Shown here one piece after another: positions 49,261 through 61,528 of a stretch of DNA of 61,993 nt (positions within the stretch are counted from its first letter, which is position 1; every line of letters begins with the position of its first letter). Source of the stretch: Plantago elongata (taxonomy: Eukaryota; Streptophyta; Magnoliopsida; Lamiales; Plantaginaceae); the NCBI GenBank assembly GCA_036897095.1, contig JAYMSP010000272.1:1-61993 (forward strand), written 5' to 3'. The notes under the pieces are model-generated. The model was given only the letters and a program-made list of their open reading frames with translations. It was not told the origin of the DNA and did not search any database. Made by a program: the position numbers and the translations under genes.

Positions 49261-49618
49261 TTAACACATGACTTGTTGTGTTGCATCATCATTATAGTTT
49301 AACACTATACTTGTTGAGTTACAATATTATATTAATACATATCGGTTTTCTTTTGTAATACTTAATCTCGAAAGTTTTTTGTTAAAATTTCTCCTCCGAA
49401 AATATCGTTGAATAAAGAAAAAAGTGAAAATACGCAGGCATCAAAGTGCATCACGTTCAAACTGAAAGGACCAAAAGGCAAGAACAAGGCTCTCCTTTTG
49501 CACAACCTAGCTGTCACAAATCACAATAATCACAATAATAATAACATACCAAAATATATCGAAACGCTCCCACAAAATTTCCCCCAAATCAGAGATAGAA
49601 ATCAAGAAATCAATTTTC

Positions 49619-49672
49619 CCCCATCTCTCTCTCTTCTTCTTCTCCTCTCTCTCTCACACACATCTCACACAC
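49619..49672 (+). promoter_or_regulatory. CT-rich leader tract of SWI3C
   Basis: A TCTCTCTCTCTTCTTCTTCTCC-like pyrimidine tract ending in CACACACATCTCACACACC, 115-170 bases before the SWI3C start codon. Such (CT)n/GAGA tracts are common in plant core promoters and 5' leaders. No clear TATA box was chosen. Confidence 0.5.
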
Positions 49673-49787
49673 CACAAACAATCTCAACTCCACCTCACCA
49701 ATCACAGAGACCCCACAATTTTCTGCTAGCCCCCTTAAACCCCATTCTTCTCCACCTCTGCTGCTAAAATATTTCCCCAATTCTCCA

Positions 49788-52700
49788 ATGCCAGCTTCCT
49801 CCGCAGGTAACTCTGACAAACCCCAGTTTCAATTTGGTTATGAATAAGCATTTGATCATGGAGCTGGCTAGCATTTGATTTATCTGTTTTTAAGGGTTTT
49901 ATGTGAAGATTGTTAGTAGTTAAGTGGTTCATGTAGCTGTGATGAGCTGAATTCTGTTTTGTTGTTTTATTTATACTGATGCGAATTCCAGCAATTGAAG
50001 TTTTTTTGTTATTGCTTTTTCTGTTTTGTGTTTTTGGAGTTGAGTTTGGGTTGAAAGTTGGGATTTTGTGTTAATTAGATGTAGACGAGCAAATGACACT
50101 CTTTACATTGATCGAGATGAAAAGAAGAATTTAGGTATTGATTGCAATTCAGCTTTTTTTTTTAATCTTCTTCGTCTTCATTTGTTAGTTCTTTATATGG
50201 AGATGTACCAGTTTATTCTCCTTTCTGAGTTTTAGTGAAGTGTGAATGACTACTTACCTGGAAATGAATTAGTATTTTCCTTGTTTTCCTGTTTGCTTTG
50301 CCCATCATCTGAATTAAGTCGAAAAGTTGAGGTGTATTGTGCAATTAGATATAGTTCCTGAAATTTGGCAGATGATATTCTGTTACATAATTATACTTTT
50401 ATATTTTCCTTGGTTTCCTGTTTGCCGATCATCTAAATTAAGTTGAAAAGTTGAGATATTGTGCAACTAGATAGTTCATGAAATTAAACAGATGACAGTC
50501 TTTACATAATTACATTGATGGAGAATTGTTGCACTATCACTTATGTTTCTTGTTTGTGTTATACCCCCTTGGTTGCTATATATAAAGAGGCAAGAGGAAG
50601 GTGGAGGAAGCGGAAAAGGGAGCACCCAGGTCCCAGAAAATCTAAGCTGAAAGATACGGACGATGAGATGCTTGATGAAAACGAGGATGACGATGATGCT
50701 GATCTGGATCCACAGCAGAATCAGGAGACAGAAGATGATCCTAACAATCATAGCGCAGGCCGTAATAACCATGCCTGGCAAGAGAAGGAGAGTGAGAAGT
50801 TGCTTGATGGTGGAATGAGGATATCTCAATTCCCAATCGCGATTAAGAGGGCTGTGAGCCGGCCCCATTCATTAGTCTTTGGCATTGTTGAAGCGGAGAG
50901 GGTTGCATGGAGTGGGGAGAGCAGGAGCCACGGGGTGCCAATATTGGAGAACATATCTTATGGCCAGTTGCAGGCACTGTCAGCTGTGCCAAGTGATAGT
51001 TCTGCTCTGCTAGGGGCTCCTGCGGAGGAGACTGCAAGTGGCAGTGGCGGAGGTTCACATGTGATCATTCCGCCAAGGATAACTGCAGGCCATGGAGTAA
51101 CGAAGCGGCTTGGAACTGCTGCTCGTGTCCATGTGGTTCCAGCCCATTCAGGTTGCTCATTTTTCCTCATTCAATAATTATAATCCTGTTATTAGCAAGT
51201 CGAAGTGAGTGGAGTTTAGTGACACACGTCCTTGTTGTTTCTCTGTCATATCTGGCCTTCTATAACATTTGGGAACTGATAGCATAAGTCACCTGCCAAA
51301 ACAAGTTCGCATATTGATGTGTTTTGTTGCTTATGCTTTGGATCTAATGCCTCACTCATGTTTAATAAACTGAAAGAACTCACACATATACTTAGTAGGC
51401 ACCGTATTAAGTATCTAGGTGCTTTCCTTATTATCTATATAGCTTATCCTTTTTGTTTTGTTTATTTTGTGAAGCAGACTGGTTCTCACCAAATTCAGTG
51501 CATAGATTGGAGAGACAAGTGGTGCCTCATTTTTTCTCTGGAAAATCAGCAGAACATACTCCTGAAAGATACATGGAGTGTCGAAATTTTATCGTTGCAA
51601 AATATATGGAGAACCCTGAAAAACACCTATCAATCAATGACTGTCAGGGGCTTGTAAATGGTATTAGTACTGATGATTTAACTCGGATAACACGGTTTCT
51701 TGATCACTGGGGGATCATTAACTATTGTGCAGCACCCCTCAAGCATGAATCCGTAAAGGATGGGACCTACTTGTGTGAGGACTCAAATAATGAGCTTCTT
51801 GTACCTTCAGCTGCTTTAAAATCTATCGACAGCCTAATCAAGTTCGACAAGCCCAAGTGCAGGCAGAAGGCAGCTGATGTTTATCCAGAACTTGTTTCTC
51901 AGCCCGATGAGAACTCTGACTTGGATAATACTATCAGGGAGCAATTATCTGAGCATCGCTGCTGCAGCTGTGCACGGTCTATTACTGGATTGTGCTACCA
52001 GTCGCATAAAGAGGTAAACATCATGGTTGTAGTGTTTCAACTTCGACCATAATTTCTGTACCTTCATGTTGCTGTTATTGACATTAATTCTTACTATCAG
52101 GAAATGTTCAGGAAGAATTTGTTTTGTCTATGACCCTGTTTTTTTAAAGTTCTTGATCATGCTAGCTTCTTATTATAATTGATATCATAGTCTATATAAG
52201 ACTCTGGATTTTTTTCAAACAATGATGACCATGGCTCTGATTATGATAGGAAATTGCTCCTGTTGATTCTCTTTTCTTTCCCTATTCTCTCTCTGCATTC
52301 CTTCTGAGTTCATCACTGTACTTCACATTGACGTTCTGTTCCATCTGTAGGTTTTCTTTTCTTTTTTCCTTGCTTTATTTTGGGATGCAACTGATCTATG
52401 ATACATCATGTAGATGTTTTACATGCCATGACGTTTGCCTAAAAAAAAAAAGAAAAAAAAAAGGAGGGAATAATATTGGCAATGCCACCATCCGTTGACT
52501 TTGATGCTTGCTTTTTTGAGTCACTCAACTGCACGGCATGTTAAATTTAACCACTACATTTAACCATGAAATCTGGCATTTCTTTTGCATGTATGCAATT
52601 TTGATTTCTTCAGAAATGTTACTATTCTAAGCAAAAATAAGGAATTATTTGTTGTGCATGAAATTTTACTTTTCATTATTGCCTACAAGTAGTATATTGA

Positions 52701-55541
52701 ACCGTTGTCTGTATTCAACATCATATAACATTAAATAATACAATAAACACCCCGAGAACAGAACTTAAATGCTATGGAATAGGTTTTCCATGTTTTTACT
52801 AAGTGTCAAGTATTACTATAGTATTAAAATATTCGAAGTCTCCATCTGGCAACAGATTTTGGGATAATAGGGAGGTGAGGGAAGATAACTTGTGTCAGAA
52901 ATCAATTCTATATATTACTCTATCCAAGCAGTTTTTCTAAGTATCCTGTCAATCTGTTGCTTTGAACAGCTACTGATTTTGTTGTTGTCAGTTCACGGGA
53001 TATCATATTACCACTCAGTACTGCAGGAGTTGTCATTGACTAGAATCGCCTTTAAAACAACTTAGATTTTGGATAATTAAAGAGAGAATGATGCTACAAG
53101 ATGTTTTGGGACTTGTGTGTCTCACCCAATATTTCTACAGGTTGACGTGTCACTGTGTTTGGATTGCTTTCATGAGGGTAGATTTGTTCCTGGTCATTCT
53201 AGCTTGGACTTTGTGAAGGCCGATTCCATGAAGGATTATGGAGATGTGGACGGAGATAGTTGGAGTGACCAGGAAACTTTACTGCTGCTTGAAGGAATGC
53301 AGCTGCACAGTGAAAACTGGAATAAAATTGCCGAGCATGTCGGAACAAAGTCAAAACCACAGTGCATTCTTCATTTTGTGCGTCTTCCTTTAGATGGTTC
53401 TTCACTAGAAAATATTGATTGCCCGAGCACATCTGGTTCATCAACTGTATGGAATCATGACAACCATGAAAGAGACCCAAATTCAAATGGTTGGTGATGT
53501 GTTTCTATTGGTTTCTGTTCACACCGAGGAATTTCAAGCGTATTTATTGTCGAAATTTAAACATGTGCAGGGTTCAGCCTCCAGGGCGGTTATTCTGAAA
53601 GCAAGTTTCCTTTCTCAAATTCTGCAAATCCTGTGATGAGTCTGGTACAGCGTTTTTCCACCCTTTATGATTTTTGTAAACATTTAGATAGTACATAGTG
53701 TCTACAAGAGTTAAATGTAGTGAACGGTCAGAGCAGGATGGTGATCATGGAAGTAGAAATCTGCTTAGGACTTTGTAAGACTCGCCTGCCTAAAAGCTAA
53801 TCTAACTAAAAAGGATAATCAGCAAAAATAAACCAGGAAAACTGAGTTATCTTTCATCTTATCTTTTTATAAGATTACTTGATTCGTTTCGGGTAACAGT
53901 TTAGTTCTAGTGGTTCTGAAATTCAGTTTTGAGTTTGCTTTACCTTTTAATTTATTAATTAATTTCTGCTCATTTACATCCCTAAATTAAGAGTTGGGGT
54001 CATACCAATATACCATGCATTCTCTGCTACCATCTTTAGCAATGAGTACTGAAAATTTAATCAGATTCTCTTGCTTTGCCTTCTTTTATCTCTAGTTGGC
54101 ACTCTTATGTATTACTCCTAAAACTTTTGTATAAACACAGTATATACAAATGCACTTGTAGTCAGCTGAACCTTCTGTGCTCATGTCAGTCATTGGAGAA
54201 TCTAAGTTCTCTTGTAACTATTTGTGATCATGACACATTGACACTTGCTTCTACTAAGCAGCCTTACAAACTTTTTCGCTTATTGCCAGGTGGCATTTAT
54301 TTCTTCTGCACTGGGTCCTAGAGTTGCTGCTGCCTGTGCCCACGCATCATTGGCATCACTGTTTAATGATGGTGGCAATGAAGGGATTTCTCATGGGGAT
54401 ATTATGAAGTCTAGTAATAATGGTATAATATATACACATGATATTTTCCTTTCCTTGAAATTCTTGAGCATATCTAAGGGTGGTGTTCTCTCAAGGTCCT
54501 AGGAGTCAACATGATGGAGGGGCAGTTCCAATATCTGCTGAGCGGGTAATGGCTGCTGCCAAAGATGGTCTTGCTGCTGCGGCACTGAAAGCAAAACTCT
54601 TTGCCGATCATGAAGAGCGAGAAATCCAGAGGTTGTCTGCTAATATAGTAAATCATCAGGTATTGAACTTGTCCGGATCGTAAACCTCGTGCCAGCTTTC
54701 TGTCCGTTTGGTAAATTGTTTGTGCATGTATTAGGGTGCCCGTTTGCAACTATATATTTTGGGGCTCTTCTTTGGGATCAGTCAACAAGTGGGAATTAAA
54801 ATTAGTGCATGACGTAGAAACAAATAGAAATTCAAGTTCCTTGTTTTGGTTTGATATATTAGAGTTCTCTCCCAGCAAATGTTATTCATAAGTGACAAGA
54901 CAAGCTGGATACATCAAATAAGAAATGAAGTCTGGAGAATACCTGGAATTACAGGGTCAAATTCTTACCTGCTTATGTTACATGTTCGTCAACTTGTATT
55001 CTGAAATGAGTACATCAACATCATCTCCTTTGGTTTTTTCTTTTGTTTTTTTTAATAAGATTTTTAACTGTTGAAACATTACTAAATTTCATTTATCTTA
55101 TTTCAATAAATCATGCTATGATTCCGTACTGTTTCATTTACTTGAAATCTAGCATTTCTTGGACAACACACATCTAATTCCTCCAGCATCTAACATATTA
55201 TCTGATTCTTCGCTCAGCTGAAGAGATTAGAGCTAAAGCTGAAGCAGTTTGCAGAAGTGGAGACCTTGTTAATGAGAGAATGTGAACAAATGGAGAGAAC
55301 TAGGCAAAGGTTTGCTTCTGAACATGCTCAGATGATCTCATCATCGTCGCTGCAGTTTGGGTCTGCTGGGCCATCTCGGACAATGGGCCCACCTGCCAAC
55401 ATAGCAAACAATGCTCCGGGGCATAGCAGGCAGCAAATGTTAGGATCTCCACAGCCTTTCACTTACGGTAACAACCAACCCTTACATCCCCAGATGTCAG
55501 TCGTGCAACAACAGGGGATGTATGGTTATACACAGTTGTAA
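49788..55541 (+). CDS. SWI3C: SWI/SNF complex subunit SWI3C
   Basis: A scaffold subunit of BRM-containing SWI/SNF chromatin remodellers. Eight coding exons: 49788-49806, 50588-51151, 51478-52013, 53141-53489, 53571-53644, 54290-54422, 54496-54659, 55218-55541; 720 aa. The first exon codes only MPASSA plus one base; MPAS and the following RGRWRKRKR match the plant SWI3C start (from memory MPASEDRRGKWKRKRR), which supports this start although the exon 2 acceptor (ATATAAAG) is weak. Next come an acidic stretch (~25-55), a SWIRM domain from ~195 (DWFSPNSVHRLERQVVPHFF) to ~285, and a ZZ zinc finger at ~350-397 (CCSC, CLDCF). A SANT/Myb domain follows at ~412-460 (WSDQETLLLLEG, HFVRLP), then a conserved coil at ~594-645 (FADHEEREIQRLSANIVNHQ). 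The C-terminus is Gln/Pro/Gly-rich and shorter than in Arabidopsis (~807 aa). Confidence 0.94.
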
Positions 55542-56488
55542 GGACAGTGTGCATAAGTATGAAGGTAAGCACAACAGTACTTATGCATAATATAGCTGAA
55601 ATCGTGAGTGATCTTAAAGAATTGTCATATTATTTAGTTTAGCATTTCGAATTAGTAAGATTTAAGGGGTTCGAGCATAATCCAGCTCAAGTTATGTAAA
55701 CTCCGAGACATGAGTTGAGCCCTTGACCCTATTCTTGACCCCAACATTGGCTCATTTTAGTTTTACCAAACCCAATTTCATTTTCATCATTGTATATTTT
55801 TGAATTTTAACATTTAACAAATTCAATTTAATTTTGATCATGTATATTTTTTAATTCGACAATTTGTAAATCCAGTTTGTTTTGAATTTTACTAAGGCTG
55901 GCCCAAGTATTATGGTTTCAATTGCAAAAGTTATGGTATATCAAATGATTATTTAAAAGGTGAGTGTAGAAAAAACTAAAATAAGAGGTATTACTGACAT
56001 TTTGGGCATTTAGCCATTCGAACCCAATTGTTTATAATTCGCCTCAATTCATTTTTCGATTGGGCGATATGGTTAATTGTTAGAAAAATGTTACAATTTA
56101 ATCATATCATATGCGTATTGTATTAGGTTTCCAAGTCCACGGACAAGTTCTTACTACGTCTTGGTGGTAATTACTATCAGTTTATGGAAGGATTTCCAAA
56201 GTGACATGAAACATGGAATTGGAGAAAATCGAAATATAAAATTGTCATAAAGAAAATCGAAATATAAAATTGTCATGGGTCGTCTTCAGAAGAAGCTTGG
56301 TCCTAGAGTTTAAATTTAAGAAAAAAGACAAAATTGATTTCAGAAATGAAGACAAATGGTAAATATTTGAAAGTTGGAATTTAACATCCATCGGATACTC
56401 TTTAATTACCAGGTAGCTGCGATGTGTTTTATAAATTAAAAAGACAACCAAACTCATTATCTACCATTGAAAATGACAAACAACAACT
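55542..56488. other. Convergent spacer between SWI3C and NRAMP-B
   Basis: Both genes end here. The sequence is AT-rich, with a small tandem duplication at ~56222-56278 (GAAAATCGAAATATAAAATT twice). No gene was recognised. Confidence 0.55.
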
Positions 56489-59400
56489 CTACTGGTGAAA
56501 TGGGATATCAGCAAGATCCTCTCTGTAAGGAACCGGCTGCAATCCGGCTTGGTCGTTACCTGCATTTATCGAACCATCCTCCATTCGTCCCTGGGTAACA
56601 GGGTTGAGCTTTGTCGAATCAACAAACGTGACAACTCTGTTTTTGCGGAACATGAGATAGATTACGGACAATATATAGATTGCCATCACAGGGAACACTA
56701 CGATTCCGATGAACACATTCCCAATTCTTGGGAGGTTGTTGTGGAGCAGCCAGTTGACAAATGTTGTGGTCAGGTAGTATACATTGATGCCGATGAGTCC
56801 GAGACCCAATATCCATGAGAACGCAATAATCTACAATTGCAAACAATTAGTTTTAAAAATGCATGGTTAGCCATGTGGGCTCACTGCTATGGTGAATGAT
56901 CTCTTCCCCAGGGATTCATAAACCGAAAATTGAGGGTTTCTTACGTAAATTGAATTCTTGTGAGGTCCCATCTTGGTTGCGCTACTGCTGAACTTGAGCA
57001 ATGGAATCAGGGCGAAGGGAAGTTCAAATGATAGTATCATCTGCTAAAGTCATTTGATGCAAGTTTGACATTAACAATGCGAGTGACCGAGTGCAGTTCT
57101 ATACATCTACACAGAAGAATGTTAGGAATAACGACTACATACCGATGCAATGACAATTAGTTGGCCGGATCCTGAAGGTCCTCCAATGATTGAAACAACT
57201 AGGCTAGGTGCTATGGCAATGCACCTTGTCATTAAATTTCTAACCCATGTTTTCATCTTCAGGTCCAAGAATCCCTGAGCATTTGAAAAGATCAATTCGT
57301 CAACATTGTTTCGCACACGCTGACAAGTTCGTATAACTGACATACCTGCATAATGTATTGTCCTGCATAGGTGCCAGTAATGGTGGAGCTTTGCCCTGAA
57401 GCTAGTAAAGCAATGGCATAAATTGTTGAGCTTGATCTCCCTAAAATATTCTGACACCAAATAAAAACGTAAAGTTACATAATCTTTTTCAAGTTTTACT
57501 GATTGCAACATAGCATTGCCTTAATCTTGAAAGAAATTAACCTGTAACAGGAAAGCTGCAGAATTGAGTGTCAAGTCACTGCATCTCTCTGTATCATCCT
57601 TCGAAAGATTGTCTTGTAAGCACACGGTACCAGACACTGAAATAATCGCTACATTGATCAGAAATGCGACGAACAATGCAAATCCGCTCTCTATCAAGAA
57701 GTATCTACATGCATCCTGAAAAGATGTAGTAAGATATAAATTTGTTAGATGAAAAAAGTTACAAGAGGCAAACCAGCATCTTTCAAGAACAGTAGAAACT
57801 TGACTTGTTGGTTACTTACATTAATGCCACGAACTGATTTCGGTACTCTCCTTGATAATACCAGTGCAGAATGTAGGAAAAGATTATGCCTGCTCAGTTC
57901 ATAACACTGAAGTTAACGTATAAACATACAAAAGTGGTTTGGGAGCAGAGTAGTGGTGTTGGTATAGGTACGTAATGTACCAGGAGACATAAGGGGAGGA
58001 GGTGCATTGTTCGATTCTGGTAGAGATATAAGGTGATTTAGGAGTAAATTTGTGGTGTTGATATATGTGTAATGTAGTATTTGTCGTTTAAAAAAAAAAC
58101 GTATAAACATACAACATGTAATACGGTTAACATAATTCTTGTAACTGGAGGATCAGTAAAGATTTCTCATAAAACTCTTTAACGGCTCGATCCTAACCTA
58201 TTGGACGATGGGAGACCAACTGAGCTAGTCAGTTAGCTATACTTCATTGTCTTAGAAATTTATACTTACGGCATAACGAGGGCACCAAATAACGCGATGG
58301 CATCTGGTGTTGCACCATCTCCCTTCAAGTTAGGAATGAACAGTCCTTTCAGTACCTCTGTCGCAGGAGGCTTCACATAGCTTAATTCTCCGAAAAAGCA
58401 TCCCGCCATCACGAATACCAAAGTTGCTATTAAAAGTTCAAGCTTCCTCACCTGCTCCACATTTATATGATTAAACAGAAAAATACATTTGTCATGAGCT
58501 TGAAGTGTTTCAACTACTTTAAAATTCGACAACAAGATAATGTAGCATATATCTTAGAGAAAAGTTACATAAATCGACATACTCCATATCTTTGCAGTCC
58601 GATTAGGAGAAGAGTGCTGAATCCCGTGCAAAGAACACCAACCCAGATTGGAATGTGGAACAAAATGTTCAGAGCAAAGGCCGTTCCTATCACTGTCGTG
58701 GTTACAAATGTATAACAAGTTAACAATTCATGAAACTATATCTGGGTATGTCGTATATTCTCCTTTCTTGGTGAATTATAACTGCATACGACATTTACCT
58801 TCGGGGATGTCAGCCGCTATGACAGCAACCTCAGCCAAAATCCAGAGGCAGTATTTGACAATCACCGGATACTCAGCACTGCAATGCTCCGACAAGTGTT
58901 TGCCTGTAACACGTACGACGTTTAATGTTTTAATGAAAGAAGTACATTAACTATCACACTCAATCAACAATCACAAAACAAGCTTGTCCCATGAGGCGCA
59001 CTCTGTCAACAATTACAAAACTAGCTTATTACTATCGCGTCATGAGACATCAGTTTAACCAATTGAACAAAACCTCATTCGCAACAAATTCTACTGACAT
59101 ATTTATTATACAAAATGCATTATATTATACAAATTTGACCTGTGGTAACTCCAAGGTTGGCCGCAAGAGATTGAATTATCAGAGCGAAGATCAACCCGAT
59201 AAGAATCACCCAGAGTAGCTGCAAAATTTATAAACAGTAAAGAACAAATAAAACAATTTATATATGAGATATTGAGAAAATTGCAGATACCATCCCTGCA
59301 ATATAGCCTCTTGTCATTGAGGTCCCTTATATTCATTACATAAATATCCGTTTTTTACACACGAAAAAATCGTAATTACAGATAGGTCTGAAAGTCAACT

Positions 59401-61373
59401 TTTTCACATATATCATATTAAATTATGTCTTATTACAAAAATAACCCAAAATATATTTAACACTTACAAACAAAGCCCATCATTTTTTATTCTTCAAAAT
59501 CAATACCCATTACCTTCGATCTCCTTAGCTTGTGTTCGCAAATTCTTAAAAAGAGTGCTTTTGTAATTTTTAAATAGTAAAAATAGTTTTAGTGTTTTAA
59601 ATTATGACTTGTGCTGCAACTTCTATGAAAAATATGTGACAGTCAAAATCAGAGAAGCAACACAATAGCTGTTTTTAATTACTTTAAACAAGTAGTAGAT
59701 TTTTTCAAATTAAAAAGAATTTATTTAGTTAATTTTTATAAATACTACAACTTCTACATTTACAATTATATTAAACACTATTCACTTTTACTTAAAATCA
59801 ACTTTAATCAAATTTTAATATAAAAATTTGTAAATACACACTTATTCTTCTCCCTTCCCCCCTTCATCTTCTTCAATAAAAAACTATTTTTTCTTAATTT
59901 TAAAAAAAGAAGCTCAGATTGAAGTTGTCAAAAGCTCATGACCCGGAGCTATAGAAGCTCCCATAGGGAGCTTTTTGATGGCTTCGATCAGATTGTTTCA
60001 AATCTCCTAGTGAGTGGTTGGTCAGGTTATGTCAGTTCGGAGCTGGTTTTAACGGAGGAGATGTGTTGGAGCGGTTGGTCATTAATCAAGAAGAAGGAAA
60101 ATAATTGGATATGATTTGAAAAATATATATTATTGTGTTTTGTTATTATAAATGTGTATTAAATTGAACACCTAAATTGCAATCTAAGTCTAGCTATTTT
60201 TCTTTTGAGAAACTTTTTGAGAGTTTGGAATATTCGGAGATTCCTACACAAAACAATTTAGCTGCACAATTAATATACTATAATAAATAATTTATAAATA
60301 TATAAAAATCTACCATGTATACATAACACTGCACGATTATTATATAATAATACATACTCTCAGAACTCTCGAAAAAACTTACGAATTTTACGAGTTTTAG
60401 CATTTTCTTTCTCTTTTTGGTGTAACATATTACATTAATGCACGCTTTTTGAGTGTATTTTTTATGACCAAATTAACTTCATGGAGATGAGTATATTTAT
60501 ATAGTGGTTATACAAATCTAAAATCATAAGGTGTAAATCGATTCCACTTATTTATCACCTTTTCTAGTTACCAGTCACATTCTTTGGAGTTTGGAACCCT
60601 AAAAGGCATATCCCAACAAATTCCTAAACCACCATTTCCATGTATTCATGAACTTGGAAATGTTACATGTGCAGTTATGCACTGGAGTACTGGACTATAA
60701 TAGTAATTGGTAAATGGCTATAAATTGAAACTATACGAGTTATTAAGTAGTGGTAAATGGTAATAATAATTATACAAAAATGTGTATGAGTTCATGGTTC
60801 GTGAGATTACTGCATTATTGTATATTAATTGTACGATATTGTACGTAAATTGTGGATTTTTGTATGTTTCGTGTACTTTTACAAATTGTATATATTATTG
60901 CATAATAATTGTACAGTAAATTTTATTAAATTTTATTATGAAGTTGCAGAAATTTAAAAATATATAATAAATATACAATAATGCAAAATTAATGTAGGAA
61001 TCTCACCAACCGGAGAGTTTCTCAAAATAATTACTTACTTCATATCCATGGTTTGCACCAGCTTGAAGATCCGTCTCCACTGCAAATCCATTCACGATAA
61101 ACTACGCATTAGCTAGTCTATATTGAAAATGAACGCAAAATTGAATATTTGAGAATAATCGTGCATATCGATTCGATCAATCTTTCTAAACAAAATCAAG
61201 TTTGCACTTCCGTCCCCGATTTAACACTACCCAAGACATATGAAAAACTTACAATTCCCCGGATCAAGATAGGCCAAAGAAACCAAGAAACCAGGGCCAA
61301 CGTATTGCAAAAAGCTCCTCCATCCTCGCTTCTATAAAGTGTACGTAAATGTAAACACACACAAAAACAAATA

Positions 61374-61405
<32 letters not shown>

Positions 61406-61528
61406 GCGCATTTGTTTTGAGTACAAAATGTCACAGGTACAAATTCTGTCATCTCTACCTATTACCGCTCCGTTGAGCGGCAACAAAGAATCAATTGAGA
61501 TCGATTCCAATTGGACGGACTCGTTCAT
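56489..61528 (-). CDS. NRAMP-family divalent metal transporter (NRAMP-B), inverted paralog of NRAMP-A
   Basis: Predicted plasma-membrane importer of Mn/Fe/Cd-type ions. Thirteen exons on the minus strand: 61528-61466, 61331-61253, 61079-61039, 59218-59140, 58903-58799, 58692-58583, 58451-58270, 57899-57830, 57715-57542, 57450-57346, 57274-57143, 57040-56945, 56830-56489; 525 aa. Exons 2-13 have exactly the same lengths and phases as in NRAMP-A; only exon 1 differs (21 against 36 codons, [20 protein letters not shown]). Exon 1 is the least certain part; its donor is GCG|GTAATA. DPGN (D44, N47) and MPHN (M219, N222) are intact, and the C-terminal [16 protein letters not shown] is identical to that of NRAMP-A. 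Introns 3 and 7 have collected transposable elements. This is a dispersed or inverted duplicate: intact, not a pseudogene. Confidence 0.93.
57932..58097 (+). mobile_element. SINE insertion in NRAMP-B intron 7, perfect 17-bp target duplication
   Basis: The 17-base sequence AACGTATAAACATACAA occurs at 57915-57931 and 58098-58114, exactly flanking the insert. The insert has a B-box-like GTTCGATTC, an upstream TAGTGGTGTTGG A-box candidate, and ends in a poly-A tail (TTTAAAAAAAA). Internally it seems dimeric: GAGCAGAGTAGTGGTGTTGG with GTACGTAATGTA recurs as GAGTAAATTTGTGGTGTTGA with ATGTGTAATGTA. The perfect duplication suggests a recent insertion. It lies antisense to the host gene. Confidence 0.85.
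58188..58260 (-). repeat. tRNA-derived SINE-head relic in NRAMP-B intron 7
   Basis: On the minus strand, TAGCTCAGTTGG is a perfect tRNA A box, and GGATCGAGCC, ~30 bases downstream, is a B-box-like element. No cloverleaf can be closed, so this is not a working tRNA. It is oriented as the host gene. Confidence 0.55.
60203..61027. mobile_element. Non-autonomous TIR element (~825 bp) in NRAMP-B intron 3
   Basis: The left end begins TTTTGAGAAACT and reaches GGAGATTCCTACA; the right end, reverse complemented, begins TTTTGAGAAACTCTCCGG and reaches GTGAGATTCCTACA. The two ends are thus inverted repeats, broken by an ~11-base difference. The inside is AT-rich without coding capacity. No convincing target duplication was found, so the superfamily is open. 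The right end sits 11 bases inside the intron from the exon 3 donor. Confidence 0.6.
61376..61393. repeat. (AT)n microsatellite, NRAMP-B intron 1
   Basis: A short run of AT dinucleotides between exons 1 and 2 of NRAMP-B. Confidence 0.85.

Noticed and set aside
49408..49767. 119-codon plus-strand open frame before SWI3C
   Set aside because: It starts with TTG, is composed of low-complexity Asn/His/Ser/Leu runs from the CT-rich leader, and has no recognisable motif.
50476..50868. 130-codon minus-strand open frame
   Set aside because: It is antisense to SWI3C exon 2 and its preceding intron; hydrophobic by chance.
57913..58110. 65-codon minus-strand open frame
   Set aside because: Its boundaries equal the SINE and its target duplications; the repeated start and end (MFIR) come from the 17-bp duplication, not from a protein.
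58188..58260. A functional tRNA gene
   Set aside because: A and B boxes are present, but acceptor and T stems do not close; treated as a SINE-head relic.
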